From: UBA8106 sp964569695
GTDB lineage: Bacteria; Acidobacteriota; Vicinamibacteria; Vicinamibacterales; UBA823
Length of the DNA stretch: 64,000 nt
Direction: 5' to 3'
NCBI GenBank assembly: GCA_964569695.1
Contig: CAZMUA010000007.1
Location: forward strand, 1 to 64,000
Position numbers and translations under genes: made by a program. The notes below the pieces were generated by a model. The model made no database searches, was not told the origin of the DNA, and saw nothing but the letters and a program-made list of their open reading frames with translations. This document shows, piece after piece, positions 18,897 to 28,274 of the stretch (positions are counted from its first letter, which is position 1; every line of letters starts with the position of its first letter).

Positions 18897-19781
18897 TCAA
18901 GATTTCAGGCCAAGGTCATCAAGCACCCGGTTGTTCTCCCTCCAGTTTGCCTGAACCTTCACATGTAGATCTAGATACACTCTTGCGTCAAAAAAACCCT
19001 CGAGTTCAACTCTCGCCTCTTCACCTATCCGCTTAATCATCGTTCCGCCTCGGCCTATAACGATAGGCTTCTGAGATGAATGCTCGACCAAAATTGAACA
19101 ATACAAACGCATCACTCCCTTTTCATCCATCTCTTCGAAGCGATCCATCACCACCGCACTCGAGAATGGAATCTCTGCTCGCGTGTGCAGTAATAGTTTC
19201 TCGCGTACAATTTCAGTCACGAAAAATCGTTCAGGTTGATCGAGTACAGAGTCGTCAGGGTACAAGACATCGCCCTCCGGTAATTGGGACAGAATTAGGC
19301 TTTCAAGGTTATCCACACCTTCACCATCAAGAGCGGATATGGGAACAAGGGCTGTGAAGTTATGCTGCTTCCGATACCAGTCCATCTTCGGCAGTAACGT
19401 GCTCTTTGCCACCCGATCAATCTTATTTAGAACCAGTACCACAGGTATACGCACTTGTTCCAATAAGCGAACCAAAAATCGATCACCAGCTCCTATCGAT
19501 TCCGTTGCGTCTATTACAACACCGAGCGCATCCACTTGAGACATCGAGTCGAGTGCCATTTCAACCATTCGAACGTTCATTCGATGCAGGGGACGATGAA
19601 TTCCTGGAGTGTCCATGAATACCACTTGACCTTGAGGATAGGTCTTGACAGCCAAAATTCGATTTCGCGTTGTTTGAGGCTTATCCGAAACGATGGCGAT
19701 CTTACGCCCCACGATACGATTCAGCAGCGTGGACTTTCCTGCATTCGGTCGGCCGACCAAAGAGACAACCCCTGATCTCAT
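18897..19781 (-). CDS. era: GTPase Era
   Basis: 294 residues. Era binds 16S rRNA near its 3' end and helps assemble the small ribosomal subunit. The GTPase domain shows G1 GRPNAGKST, switch II DTPG, and G4 NKID; ISALDGEGVD supplies the G5 region. The C-terminal KH domain has IVIGRGGTMIKRIGEEAR, the RNA-binding GxxG loop. The start overlaps the ybeY stop by four bases (ATGA), fitting the conserved ybeY-era order in ribosome maturation operons. Confidence 0.97.
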   Translation of the reverse strand: MRSGVVSLVGRPNAGKSTLLNRIVGRKIAIVSDKPQTTRNRILAVKTYPQGQVVFMDTPGIHRPLHRMNVRMVEMALDSMSQVDALGVVIDATESIGAGDRFLVRLLEQVRIPVVLVLNKIDRVAKSTLLPKMDWYRKQHNFTALVPISALDGEGVDNLESLILSQLPEGDVLYPDDSVLDQPERFFVTEIVREKLLLHTRAEIPFSSAVVMDRFEEMDEKGVMRLYCSILVEHSSQKPIVIGRGGTMIKRIGEEARVELEGFFDARVYLDLHVKVQANWRENNRVLDDLGLKS

Positions 19782-20278
19782 TGCGATCGTTGTCCTGCTC
19801 GCTCAATTAAGCTCACCGGTAGTCCGCCACGTAGTCGACACTGCTTCTCTATTCTCGCCATACGTCCAGCATCCTGTTCATGGTTATAACCAAGGAGATG
19901 CAACAAACCGTGCAAAACAAGTAGTCGTAACTCAATGCGTTTCGAATGACCAACCTCACGAGCCTGACGACTAGCTCGACCAGTTGCAATCGCTATGTCG
20001 CCGAGATGAGAGGAGCCGTTCTCTAAAGTCTGTGAAGTTGCTCGTTTAGGATCCTGCTCGTTCCAAGGAAACGATAAAACATCAGTCACACGATCAACTC
20101 CCAGAAATCGTCGATTAAGAGCTCGCATACGAGCGTCACTAATGAGAGCCACCGTAATAGAACCTGACGCAGACAGTGGTGCGGCCAGTTGTAGCCACCG
20201 CTCTAGACCCGAGCGCTGCACTCGACGACCCGAGTGATCAGTAACCTCGACACAAATGCGAGCTGCTGGACGTTTCAC
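19778..20278 (-). CDS. ybeY: Endoribonuclease YbeY
   Basis: 166 residues. YbeY is a zinc-dependent single-strand RNase involved in 16S rRNA 3' maturation and late ribosome quality control. The metal-binding signature HGLLHLLGYNH fits HxxxHxxxxxH. The preceding VTDVLSFPWNEQ segment corresponds to the conserved TDVLSFP motif. It lies 60 bp downstream of phoH and overlaps era. The N-terminus (VKRPAARICVEVTDHSGRR) is about as long as in other members. Confidence 0.94.
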   Translation of the reverse strand: MKRPAARICVEVTDHSGRRVQRSGLERWLQLAAPLSASGSITVALISDARMRALNRRFLGVDRVTDVLSFPWNEQDPKRATSQTLENGSSHLGDIAIATGRASRQAREVGHSKRIELRLLVLHGLLHLLGYNHEQDAGRMARIEKQCRLRGGLPVSLIERAGQRSQ

Positions 20279-20338
20279 ATCACACCCATGAATAAACTGT
20301 AAGTGTCCTCATTTTAAAACCTTCATTAAACTCAGTGT

Positions 20339-21337
20339 TCAATGCGGTTCTTCCACCTTAGGAGAAGTGGGTTGGACAGGGGTCGTGGTTTCTGATGACA
20401 GGGAACGCTGTTCATAGGCTCGGACGATTTGCTGAACAAGAGTATGTCGCACTACATCTCGCTCATTAAAATAAACAAAGCTGATTCCACTGATCTCGCC
20501 TACAACATTCATAACTTCAATTAAACCTGAAACCCGCCCAGCGGGTAAATCGACCTGAGTAATATCTCCAGTAATAACAGCTTTGGAACCCAGCCCTAAG
20601 CGAGTGAGAAACATCTTCATCTGCTCTGACGTGGTATTTTGCGCCTCGTCGAGAATTACGAACGAATCATTCAACGTCCGCCCTCGCATAAAAGCAAGAG
20701 GCGCAATTTCAATGACCCCACGGTCCAAAAGTCGTTCGATCCGGTCAACATCGAGCATGTCATAAAGTGCGTCGTATAGTGGACGTAAATAAGGATTAAC
20801 TTTCTCTTGCAAGTCGCCAGGTAAAAACCCGAGCTTTTCGCCAGCTTCGACCGCCGGGCGGGCCAGAATTATTCGATTAACTTTTTTTTCCATCAGAAAC
20901 GAGACGGCTTCGGCCATAGCAAGGTACGTCTTTCCTGTGCCAGCTGGTCCAATCCCAAAAACGATATCGAACTGCTCGATGGCCTTCAGATAGCGACGTT
21001 GCGTCACACTTTTTGGAACAATTTGACGTTTCCCAGACAGGCGAACCGATCCTTTTAAGAAGTACTCTGTTAGATCAATAGCACCATCTTGGACAATGAG
21101 CTGCGCAGATTGTTTCACATCATCCTTTGCAAACTTGTGGCCTTTGGTCTGCAGCAGGTGGATCTGGGAAATAAGCCAGTCGACCAGAGAAGCATTAGTC
21201 GGATCTCCCTCCACTACCAATGTCTGACCATCGGTCGAGATCCGAACATTAAACAGCGCCTCAATGAACTTCAGGTTTTCGTCTAAAGTACCGAACAGAA
21301 TTTCGTTCACTTCCGAGGGAACTTGAATCCGTTTCAT
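20339..21337 (-). CDS. phoH: PhoH-like ATPase
   Basis: 332 residues. A P-loop ATPase of the PhoH family, a helicase-like group thought to act in RNA metabolism; the gene commonly sits next to ybeY. Residues 1-~100 form a KH-like N-terminal region. Then comes IVPKSVTQRRYLKAIEQFDIVFGIGPAGTGKTYLA (Walker A GPAGTGKT), Walker B ILDEAQN, and TRLGLGSKAVITGDITQVDLP. It heads the phoH-ybeY-era series. A TTGATA/TATTTT promoter ends six bases before the ATG with no ribosome site at usual spacing, so the mRNA may be leaderless. Confidence 0.94.
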   Translation of the reverse strand: MKRIQVPSEVNEILFGTLDENLKFIEALFNVRISTDGQTLVVEGDPTNASLVDWLISQIHLLQTKGHKFAKDDVKQSAQLIVQDGAIDLTEYFLKGSVRLSGKRQIVPKSVTQRRYLKAIEQFDIVFGIGPAGTGKTYLAMAEAVSFLMEKKVNRIILARPAVEAGEKLGFLPGDLQEKVNPYLRPLYDALYDMLDVDRIERLLDRGVIEIAPLAFMRGRTLNDSFVILDEAQNTTSEQMKMFLTRLGLGSKAVITGDITQVDLPAGRVSGLIEVMNVVGEISGISFVYFNERDVVRHTLVQQIVRAYEQRSLSSETTTPVQPTSPKVEEPH

Positions 21338-21343
21338 GAAATA

Positions 21344-21371
21344 AAAATACCGCTATCTCCTTTTCTATCAA
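21344..21371 (-). promoter_or_regulatory. Probable promoter of the phoH-ybeY-era series
   Basis: On the minus strand, TTGATA (21366-21371) and TATTTT (21344-21349) are separated by 16 bases. The -10 box ends six bases before the phoH ATG at 21337, so initiation would fall at or next to the start codon. An AGGAGA lies inside the spacer, too far from the ATG to serve as a ribosome site. Confidence 0.4.
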
Positions 21372-21410
21372 TACATTATGAAAAGATTCTAGATCGCCCT
21401 AATAGATGGG

Positions 21411-23186
21411 TCAACCTTCAGATCGCAAGGAGAGTTCTTTTAGCTGGCGCGCATCAACATCGGATGGGGCATCACTCATCAAATCGACTGCAGTCGTCGT
21501 CTTGGGAAAAGCAATTACGTCACGAATTGAATTCTCTTGCGCCAACAAAGCAACCAACCGGTCCAAACCCAGGGCGATACCACTATGCGGCGGAGTACCA
21601 AACTTCAATGCATCAAGAAAAAATCCGAATCGTAAACTCGCCTCTTCTTCACTAATATTCAATAACGAAAAAATTTTCCGTTGTAACGTCTGATCGTGAA
21701 TTCGAGTGCTTCCGCCACCAATTTCGTTTCCATTCAAGACAAGGTCGTACGACTTCGCACGAACTGCTTCTGGCTGTGCTTCTAGCTTTTTAATATCTTC
21801 ATCAACTGGAGCCGTAAACGGATGATGCATTGACACATAGCGTCGATCTGTATCATCCCATTCCAAAAGCGGAAAATTCACCACCCACGCAAATTCGTAT
21901 CGACTCGGGTCCAGTAGTTTAGCTTTCGCCGCAAGTTCAAGACGCAACTGTCCAAGAAGTTTTGAAGCTTGGATCGACTCGCCACTCACCATTAGTAGTA
22001 AGTCAGCTTCTCCAGCCTTGCCCATCGTTATCGCCCGACGGAGCGTCTCTTCACCAGCAGCCTTCAAAATTGAACTCTGCACCTCCCCACCAGATCCCAA
22101 TCGGGCCCAAACAAGCCCAGTCGCACCCAGTGCAACAGCGCGGGCTACCAAATCATCAAGTTCTCGTCTCGAAGCGCCTCCAGCGCCAATTACCGTCAGA
22201 GCTCGAACGACACCACCTGATCGAATCGCATCGCGAAACACTTCGAACGAAGAATCAGCAAAAACTTCAGAAATGTCCTCGATGGGCATTTCACAGCGTA
22301 AATCAGGCTTGTCTGTTCCGTATCGCGTCATCGCTTCCGTATAAGAAATTCGTCGAAACGGTGTTTCGAGATGTTTGTGACCTGCAGCCTTAAACACCGC
22401 TTGCATCAACGATTCAATGATGCCAAAGACCATGTCTGGCGTAGCGAATGACATTTCTACATCAATCTGAGTAAATTCCGGTTGCCTATCTGCACGAAGG
22501 TCCTCGTCTCGAAAACACCTAGCAATCTGGTAGTACCGATCCATGCCTGCGATCATTAATATTTGTTTAAAAATCTGAGGAGACTGGGGTAATGCATAAA
22601 ATTCACCGGTATGCACACGACTGGGAACAAGATAATCCCGTGCACCTTCAGGCGTTGACTTCGTCAGTAAAGGGGTCTCAATTTCCAGAAACTCATGCTG
22701 ATCGAAGAATTGCCTAACACTCATGGTCACGCGATGTCGCAACACAATATTCTGTTGCATTCGTCGACCACGTAAATCGAGGTACCGATACTTGAGACGC
22801 AAATCCTCAGAAACTGCAACATCCTCGGTTACCTGAAATGGGGGGCGATCAGACTCGTTTAATACAAGAATCTCCCGCGCAGCGATCTCAACCGTACCGG
22901 TATCGATCTTGTTATTAACGGTGTCCTGGGACCTCACTTCCACAGGTCCCATTACAGCAACGACAAATTCTGGTCGCAGTCGTTTTGCTACTGGACGTAG
23001 TGCCTCATCTTCTCTCACTACTACCTGCGTAGTTCCAAACCTGTCTCTGACATCAATAAAGATCAATGAGCCAAGATCGCGCACCCGATCCACCCAACCC
23101 AGCAACACTGCGTCATGACCAACGTCGGACTCACGAAGAGCTCCACAGGTATGGGTTCGAGCAAGTTCACCAAGATAATCAGTCAT
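21411..23186 (-). CDS. aspS: Aspartyl-tRNA synthetase
   Basis: 591 residues, the bacterial-type length with the GAD insertion. The N-terminal OB anticodon-binding domain (LLGWVDRVRDLGSLIFIDVRDRFG) is followed by class II catalytic motifs: motif 2 around QIARCFRDEDLRADRQPEFTQID and motif 3 HSGIALGLDRLVALL near the end. The GAD domain occupies about residues 290-420. Whether it also charges tRNA-Asn cannot be judged here. It follows hisS by 35 bp on the same strand, a common pairing. phoH starts 73 bp downstream from its own promoter. Confidence 0.96.
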   Translation of the reverse strand: MTDYLGELARTHTCGALRESDVGHDAVLLGWVDRVRDLGSLIFIDVRDRFGTTQVVVREDEALRPVAKRLRPEFVVAVMGPVEVRSQDTVNNKIDTGTVEIAAREILVLNESDRPPFQVTEDVAVSEDLRLKYRYLDLRGRRMQQNIVLRHRVTMSVRQFFDQHEFLEIETPLLTKSTPEGARDYLVPSRVHTGEFYALPQSPQIFKQILMIAGMDRYYQIARCFRDEDLRADRQPEFTQIDVEMSFATPDMVFGIIESLMQAVFKAAGHKHLETPFRRISYTEAMTRYGTDKPDLRCEMPIEDISEVFADSSFEVFRDAIRSGGVVRALTVIGAGGASRRELDDLVARAVALGATGLVWARLGSGGEVQSSILKAAGEETLRRAITMGKAGEADLLLMVSGESIQASKLLGQLRLELAAKAKLLDPSRYEFAWVVNFPLLEWDDTDRRYVSMHHPFTAPVDEDIKKLEAQPEAVRAKSYDLVLNGNEIGGGSTRIHDQTLQRKIFSLLNISEEEASLRFGFFLDALKFGTPPHSGIALGLDRLVALLAQENSIRDVIAFPKTTTAVDLMSDAPSDVDARQLKELSLRSEG

Positions 23187-23221
23187 TAACTATTGTCAAT
23201 CCTCACATACGCTACGACACA

Positions 23222-24478
23222 TCATTGACTAGGCTCGGTAGTTTTTAACAGCTTAGGAAGTGATTCTCGAGTCACAGCCTTTTGTTCACCTGTTGTCATA
23301 TCTTTAAGAGTAACCTCACCTCGAGCTAGCTCGTCTCCTCCAACGATGACCACGTACCGTGCACCAGCACGGTCGGCCCGCTTCATTTGCGACTTCGCAC
23401 TGCGTCGGTCATAGTCAATTAGAGTACGGAGACCAGCTTCGCGAAGTGTTTTCGCGACGATGAACGCTTCCTCCCGCACATCTTCACCGAAACTTGCCAC
23501 AAACGCATCGGGAGCTGGCACCATCACCCGGTCTTCCGGTAAAGCAAGTACGATCCTTTCAAGTCCAGCAGCAAAACCAATTCCAGCCCGATCTGGACCA
23601 CCCAGCTGCTTAACCAACCCATCATACCGTCCACCACCAAGTAAAGCATTTTGGGCACCTAACGACGCTTGGACCAATTCGAACGTTGTACGAGTGTAGT
23701 AGTCGAGTCCACGCACTAGTCGATGTGAGATGGCAAAAGCCTGCCCGAAACGATTTAAGTGACCCTGCACTTCGTCAAAATGTTTTTCACACTCAACACA
23801 GAGATAATCAAGAGAGTGTGGTAACGCATCGATAGTTGCCTGGTCAGTAGAAATCTTACAATCAAAAATCCTGAGAGGGTTCGTTTTGGCACGACGTTGA
23901 CAGTCACCACACAGTCGCTCCACATCATCGCCGAGCGCCTTCACCAAAGCAGCACTGAAGTTCGGTCGGCACTTCGGGCAGCCCACAGAATTAATCACAA
24001 GTTCACTTCCTGTAATCCCCAGAGCATGGATCAAGGATGCCGCCATCTCCATAAGTTCAGCATCAATCGAAGGATCAGTCACGCCGAAGACTTCTACATT
24101 AAGCTGGTGAAATTGACGGTAGCGACCTTTCTGTGGTCGCTCGTATCGGAACATCGGTCCGAGACTGTATAGCTTAGCCTGGGTCAGCGCTTGTTCAAGA
24201 GCATGCTCTACAAATGCACGGACAACCCCTGGCGTCGCTTCAGGTCGTAACGTGACGCGCTCATCACCCTTATCGGTAAACGAGTACATCTCCTTTTGAA
24301 CAATATCGGTTGTCTGACCCGTCCCCTTGGTAAACAATTCCTCTCGCTCAATGATTGGCGTTCGAATTTCAGTGTATCCATATAGTTCACAGACCCGTCG
24401 CGCTGTCATCTCAACATACTGCCAACGCTCCACCTGGCCAGGAACAATGTCTCGAGTTCCACGGACGCTTGATATCAT
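23222..24478 (-). CDS. hisS: Histidyl-tRNA synthetase
   Basis: 418 residues. A class II synthetase with the opening VRGTRDIVPGQ, motif 2 PMFRYERPQKGRYRQFHQ, histidine-specific LVRGLDYYTRTTFE, motif 3 GIGFAAGLERIVLAL, and a C-terminal anticodon-binding domain (LRTLIDYDRRSAKSQMKRADRAGA). A CPKC...CGDC-like cysteine set (residues ~170-215) is seen in some bacterial HisS. AAGGAT lies six bases before the ATG. It is divergent from moaA across 83 bp and leads into aspS. Confidence 0.96.
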   Translation of the reverse strand: MISSVRGTRDIVPGQVERWQYVEMTARRVCELYGYTEIRTPIIEREELFTKGTGQTTDIVQKEMYSFTDKGDERVTLRPEATPGVVRAFVEHALEQALTQAKLYSLGPMFRYERPQKGRYRQFHQLNVEVFGVTDPSIDAELMEMAASLIHALGITGSELVINSVGCPKCRPNFSAALVKALGDDVERLCGDCQRRAKTNPLRIFDCKISTDQATIDALPHSLDYLCVECEKHFDEVQGHLNRFGQAFAISHRLVRGLDYYTRTTFELVQASLGAQNALLGGGRYDGLVKQLGGPDRAGIGFAAGLERIVLALPEDRVMVPAPDAFVASFGEDVREEAFIVAKTLREAGLRTLIDYDRRSAKSQMKRADRAGARYVVIVGGDELARGEVTLKDMTTGEQKAVTRESLPKLLKTTEPSQ

Positions 24479-24561
24479 CCAATATCCTTAAAATAAACGT
24501 TCGCGCACATAGGAAACCATACGAGTCACAATTTAATAATCATGGCATAATTATCTGAGCC

Positions 24562-25584
24562 ATGCGAGTTACTGACACACTCAACCGCCCGATGACCAGT
24601 TTGCGGATTTCGGTCACCGAGCGGTGTAATCTCCGCTGCAATTACTGCATGCCTGAAGATGACTACACCTGGCTTCCCCGTGAGAGCATACTCAGCTACG
24701 AAGAGATCGTCAGACTTGTTGATGTGTTTATGTCTCTGGGTGTAGATCGGTTACGGATAACGGGTGGCGAACCACTGTTGCGTGAGAACTTGCCGTCACT
24801 AATTGAACAACTAGCGGCACGCAACAACTTACGCGATTTAGCCCTCACAACTAATGCCGTTAAATTGGGGAGTCAGGCCTCCGTGCTTCGAGCAGCGGGA
24901 TTGCATCGTGTCACCATAAGCTTGGACACTCTTCAACCCAAAAGGTTCTTTGAACTCACAAAATTTGACGTACACAAATCAGTCCTAACGGGTATCGATG
25001 CGGCGATCGATGCGGGCTTTCAAAACATCAAGCTGGACACCGTTGTTATTCGAGGTGTGAATGATGACGAACTTGTTCCACTCCTAGAATATGCCAAACG
25101 CTTGGGTGTGGAAATTCGTTTTATAGAGTACATGGATGTCGGCGGTGCGACTCAGTGGTCAAGTGCTTCAGTGGTGTCTCGTAAGGAAATATTAAAGTCT
25201 ATTAGCGACCATTTTGATTCACCCGCACCCATCCAGGCACAAACCGCGGCGCCTGCTGATCGCTTTAAACTGCCTGATGGAACAATATTCGGAATTATCT
25301 CATCAACCACCCAGCCATTCTGTCGATCGTGCGATCGAAGTCGACTTACGGCTGATGGTCTCTGGTACCTCTGTCTTTATGCACAAGAAGGAGTCGACCT
25401 ACGTCAGTATCTGAGAGACGGCACGCCGCCAGATGAAATCGCATCGATCATTCAGGAGAAATGGTCCATTCGGAACGACCGTGGAGCCGAAGCTCGCGTG
25501 GTCACACCCGGACGTACCACCTTCATACCACTTGGACGGCTACGAGAAGAACCACACCTTGAAATGCACACGAGAGGCGGCTAA
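24562..25584 (+). CDS. moaA: GTP 3',8-cyclase MoaA (molybdenum cofactor biosynthesis)
   Basis: 340 residues. This radical SAM enzyme performs the first step of molybdopterin synthesis, converting GTP to the cyclic precursor with MoaC. The N-terminal cluster motif C22-x3-C26-x2-C29 (RCNLRCNYC) binds the SAM-cleaving cluster. A second C-terminal set (FCRSCDRSRLTADGLWYLC, ~254-271) binds the substrate cluster, and the protein ends in Gly-Gly as functional MoaA does. No other moa or moe genes are present, but the molybdoenzyme msrP lies 2.2 kb away. No ribosome site is visible; CATAAT lies 10 bp upstream of the ATG. Confidence 0.96.
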   Translation: MRVTDTLNRPMTSLRISVTERCNLRCNYCMPEDDYTWLPRESILSYEEIVRLVDVFMSLGVDRLRITGGEPLLRENLPSLIEQLAARNNLRDLALTTNAVKLGSQASVLRAAGLHRVTISLDTLQPKRFFELTKFDVHKSVLTGIDAAIDAGFQNIKLDTVVIRGVNDDELVPLLEYAKRLGVEIRFIEYMDVGGATQWSSASVVSRKEILKSISDHFDSPAPIQAQTAAPADRFKLPDGTIFGIISSTTQPFCRSCDRSRLTADGLWYLCLYAQEGVDLRQYLRDGTPPDEIASIIQEKWSIRNDRGAEARVVTPGRTTFIPLGRLREEPHLEMHTRGG

Positions 25585-25688
25585 AGATCCTCTCAAACAA
25601 GCCTATTTTTTTCTGTTTTTACACCATCCGTATTACAGAGGTGAGTCTAATCACAAATTGTATTAGCACTCGTTAAGCAAGAAGTCTT

Positions 25689-26552
25689 TTGCCAGAGATA
25701 TTACAGACAGTGCTCCTTCAGGTTTCGACATCGATCGCTATATGGATACTTAGTCTCACAATTGGGGCCAGCACCGCCACCGGAACGAGTGAGTCATTCG
25801 ATCATAGTTACCAAGCTTACGCGAAACTACTATCGGCTCATGTCATTGATCAACGAATAGATTACGCTAAACTTGTGGACGCTCGAACGTCACTCACTAC
25901 CATTATCGACTCGATAGCAGCCGTATCAGCCGAAGACTTCCAACAGTGGTCTGAACATCAACAACTTGCCTATTGGATCAACGCTTACAATCTTTTTACT
26001 CTTAAAGCGATCGTTGATCATTATCCTATCAAAGGTAGTTGGCTGAGTTGGTACCCTCGCAATAGCATCAGACAGATCAAAGGAGTCTTTGATGTCATAC
26101 CTTGGGATGCGGCAGGACGCGTTCTGACGCTCGACCAAATCGAGCACGAAATTATGCGACCTACTTTCAAGCAACCGCTTATACATTTTGCAATCAACTG
26201 TGCCGCTCTGAGTTGCCCACCTCTAAAACCACAACCGTATCGATCGGAAACACTAATAGAACAACTTACAACTTCGACCCGACAAGCACTGGCCCAGTCC
26301 ACATGGTTGAAAATTGAAGAAAAGACACTTCGTGTCACAGCAATCTTGAATTGGTTTGGCGAAGATTTCATAAATGAATACGCCCACGTCGTTACAGCTA
26401 ACGGCTCATACCGAGATCGAGCCATTCTAGGACTAATTGCGAGATACGGTCCGCCAGCAGCTCAAGCAATTGCCCGAGCGCCGAATACACGTATAAGATT
26501 TCTTGCTTACGATTGGTCTCTAAACGACGTCACCGACACAGGACGCCAATAG
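25689..26552 (+). CDS. Exported DUF547 protein
   Basis: 287 residues, starting at a TTG after GCAAGAAG. A hydrophobic N-terminal segment (residues ~8-33) looks like a signal peptide. The body matches DUF547: DYAKL, QLAYWINAYNLFTLKAIVDHYPI (read in parts), IEHEIMRPTF, and HFAINCAALSCPPL, with conserved His and two Cys. DUF547 proteins have a papain-like fold in structural surveys and an unknown physiological role. The 3' end overlaps convergent msrQ by 46 bp. It is 104 bp after moaA and may be transcribed with it. Confidence 0.85.
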   Translation: MPEILQTVLLQVSTSIAIWILSLTIGASTATGTSESFDHSYQAYAKLLSAHVIDQRIDYAKLVDARTSLTTIIDSIAAVSAEDFQQWSEHQQLAYWINAYNLFTLKAIVDHYPIKGSWLSWYPRNSIRQIKGVFDVIPWDAAGRVLTLDQIEHEIMRPTFKQPLIHFAINCAALSCPPLKPQPYRSETLIEQLTTSTRQALAQSTWLKIEEKTLRVTAILNWFGEDFINEYAHVVTANGSYRDRAILGLIARYGPPAAQAIARAPNTRIRFLAYDWSLNDVTDTGRQ

Positions 26553-27118
26553 TTAAAAACTAGCCTAGCCATTAATAACACTGCTAGCACGATCGCATAG
26601 ACAAGAGGCCGTCTTATATCAATTTTCGCTTGCCACAAAAAGTGAACGACCCCCGCGGTTGCACAGAAGTAGATTAAACGGTGCAACACCTTCCAGCGAT
26701 GTCCACCAAGACGGCGAATCATCGCTTGCGATGAAGTCACCGCAAGAGGGATCAGCAACACAAATCCAAGAAAACCGACCGTGATATAAGGTCGCTCGAC
26801 GATATCCTCAATGATGTAGTCAAACGCAAAGAATTGATCCAGAACGATGTAGGTCAGGAAATGAAGACTTGCGTAGAAGAATGCGAACAATCCCAACATC
26901 CGTCTAAAACGTGAAAGGACATTCCAACCTGTAAACCGTCGAATTGGAGTCAACGCCAACGTAACTAGGAGGATACGTAGACTCCAGATGCCGGTGTCGT
27001 GCGTAATGACTTCAATGGGATTCGCACCTAAATTTCCAAGGAAAGTTCGAAGGAGCAATACACTCGCTGGCGTAAGGCCAAGAAAAAACACGAGCGACTC
27101 GATGTGCCCAACCCTCAC
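26507..27118 (-). CDS. msrQ: MsrQ, haem-binding membrane subunit of the periplasmic methionine sulfoxide reductase
   Basis: 203 residues with about six membrane segments. MsrQ passes electrons from the respiratory chain through b-type haem to MsrP. The ferric-reductase-like core shows candidate haem histidines in FFYASLHFLTY and in HRWKVLHRLIYFCATAGVVHFLW (split into HRWKVLHRLIYF and GVVHFLW). It lies 36 bp downstream of msrP on the same strand, the usual order. The frame is intact even though msrP is interrupted. Its 3' end runs into the DUF547 gene on the opposite strand. Confidence 0.93.
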   Translation of the reverse strand: MRVGHIESLVFFLGLTPASVLLLRTFLGNLGANPIEVITHDTGIWSLRILLVTLALTPIRRFTGWNVLSRFRRMLGLFAFFYASLHFLTYIVLDQFFAFDYIIEDIVERPYITVGFLGFVLLIPLAVTSSQAMIRRLGGHRWKVLHRLIYFCATAGVVHFLWQAKIDIRRPLVYAIVLAVLLMARLVFNYWRPVSVTSFRDQS

Positions 27119-27154
27119 GTTACCCTTCAGTTCTCTTTTCTCAGCCTTTCAGAT

Positions 27155-28114
27155 CTAATAGTTTCTTCTGAGGTCCATTCCCGAATAGAGCGACCCAACC
27201 TCATCACCATATCCATTAAACATTTCGGTCGCCTGCCTGAAAAACTTGCCTATGCGGCGCTCGCTTGCTTGACTCCAACGCGGATGGTCAACGGTAGGAT
27301 TCACGTTAGCGTAAAACCCGTATTCATTTGGTGCCGCAATATTCCATGCGGTTCTCGGTTGCTCATTCGTAAAACGCATTCTCACGATTGATTTAACACT
27401 CTTGAAACCGTATTTCCAAGGCACCATCAGTCGCAGGGGCGCACCGTTTTGGTTGAGCAGCGTCTTTCCGTAAAGACCCACTACCAAGATGGTCAAGGGA
27501 TGCATCGCCTCGTCCATTCGGAGTCCTTCATTATAAGGCCAGTTCAGAATCGCTCGACGCTGACCTGGCATTTCTTCTGGACGATAGACCGTTGTGAGCT
27601 CGATAAATTTTGCGTTTGAAGTAGGCTCAAATCGATTAATGAGTGTCGATAAAGGAAACCCAACCCACGGAACTACCATCGACCATGCCTCAACACAGCG
27701 CAGTCGATAGACCCGCTCTTCAAACGTTATCCCTTTAAGCAGATCCTCAAGATCATACTCAGCAGCTTTGTTCACATGGCCTTCAACCTTGACAGACCAT
27801 GGCTAAACCGTCAGTTCATGCGCATGCCGAGCTGGATCACCTTTGTCGAGACCAAATTCATAGAAATTGTTGTAACTAGTAATGTCGCTAAAAGAGTTCG
27901 GCTCCTCGTTCGTACTGAACGCACTAGTCTGAATGTCAGGAATGGTCTCTTGGGCACCCGCTCGCAAGTTAGTAGCGGAACTAAGCGCGAATGACCCTGT
28001 CGCCAATCCAAGCGCCGCACCCGAAGTGCCTTGAATAAATTGCCGGCGATTGAGATACGTGCGTTCGTCGGTAATTTCCGATGAAAGAATATTGTTCCGT
28101 CGTTGTACTAGCAT
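27155..28114 (-). pseudogene. msrP: MsrP, molybdopterin methionine sulfoxide reductase, interrupted by an in-frame amber codon
   Basis: MsrP is the Tat-exported catalytic subunit that repairs oxidised methionine in envelope proteins. Codons 1-103 give a twin-arginine leader (NRRQFIQG) and the N-terminal part ending GDPARHAHELTV. TAG follows at 27803-27805, and the same frame continues PWSVKVEGH, then YDLEDLL, RCVEAWSM with the Mo-ligand cysteine, EPTSNAK, VPWKYGFKSVKSI, and NPTVDHPRWSQ to the end. Total length is 319 codons, close to the ~330 of known MsrP, so nothing but one codon is wrong. In E. coli MsrP this position is a charged residue before PW (recalled alignment). It is a nonsense mutation, a sequence error, or a read-through codon. 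Confidence 0.88.
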
Positions 28115-28274
28115 GGAGCCTCTTTTCTTTCAGTTACCCTATCACTCCATCCAGACATCTCATCTAATTGTATGATGTCATCCTCTATTGAAGATATACA
28201 AGCACCCCAATCTTTTACACACTTCTCGAATATTGACCATCCCACATTTCACATTTCTAGCGCCAAACTCGTCA

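Noticed and set aside
27155..28114. Frameshift as the cause of the split msrP
   Set aside because: Both halves are in the same frame (the two frame starts differ by a multiple of three) and are joined by a single TAG, so this is a nonsense codon, not a frameshift.
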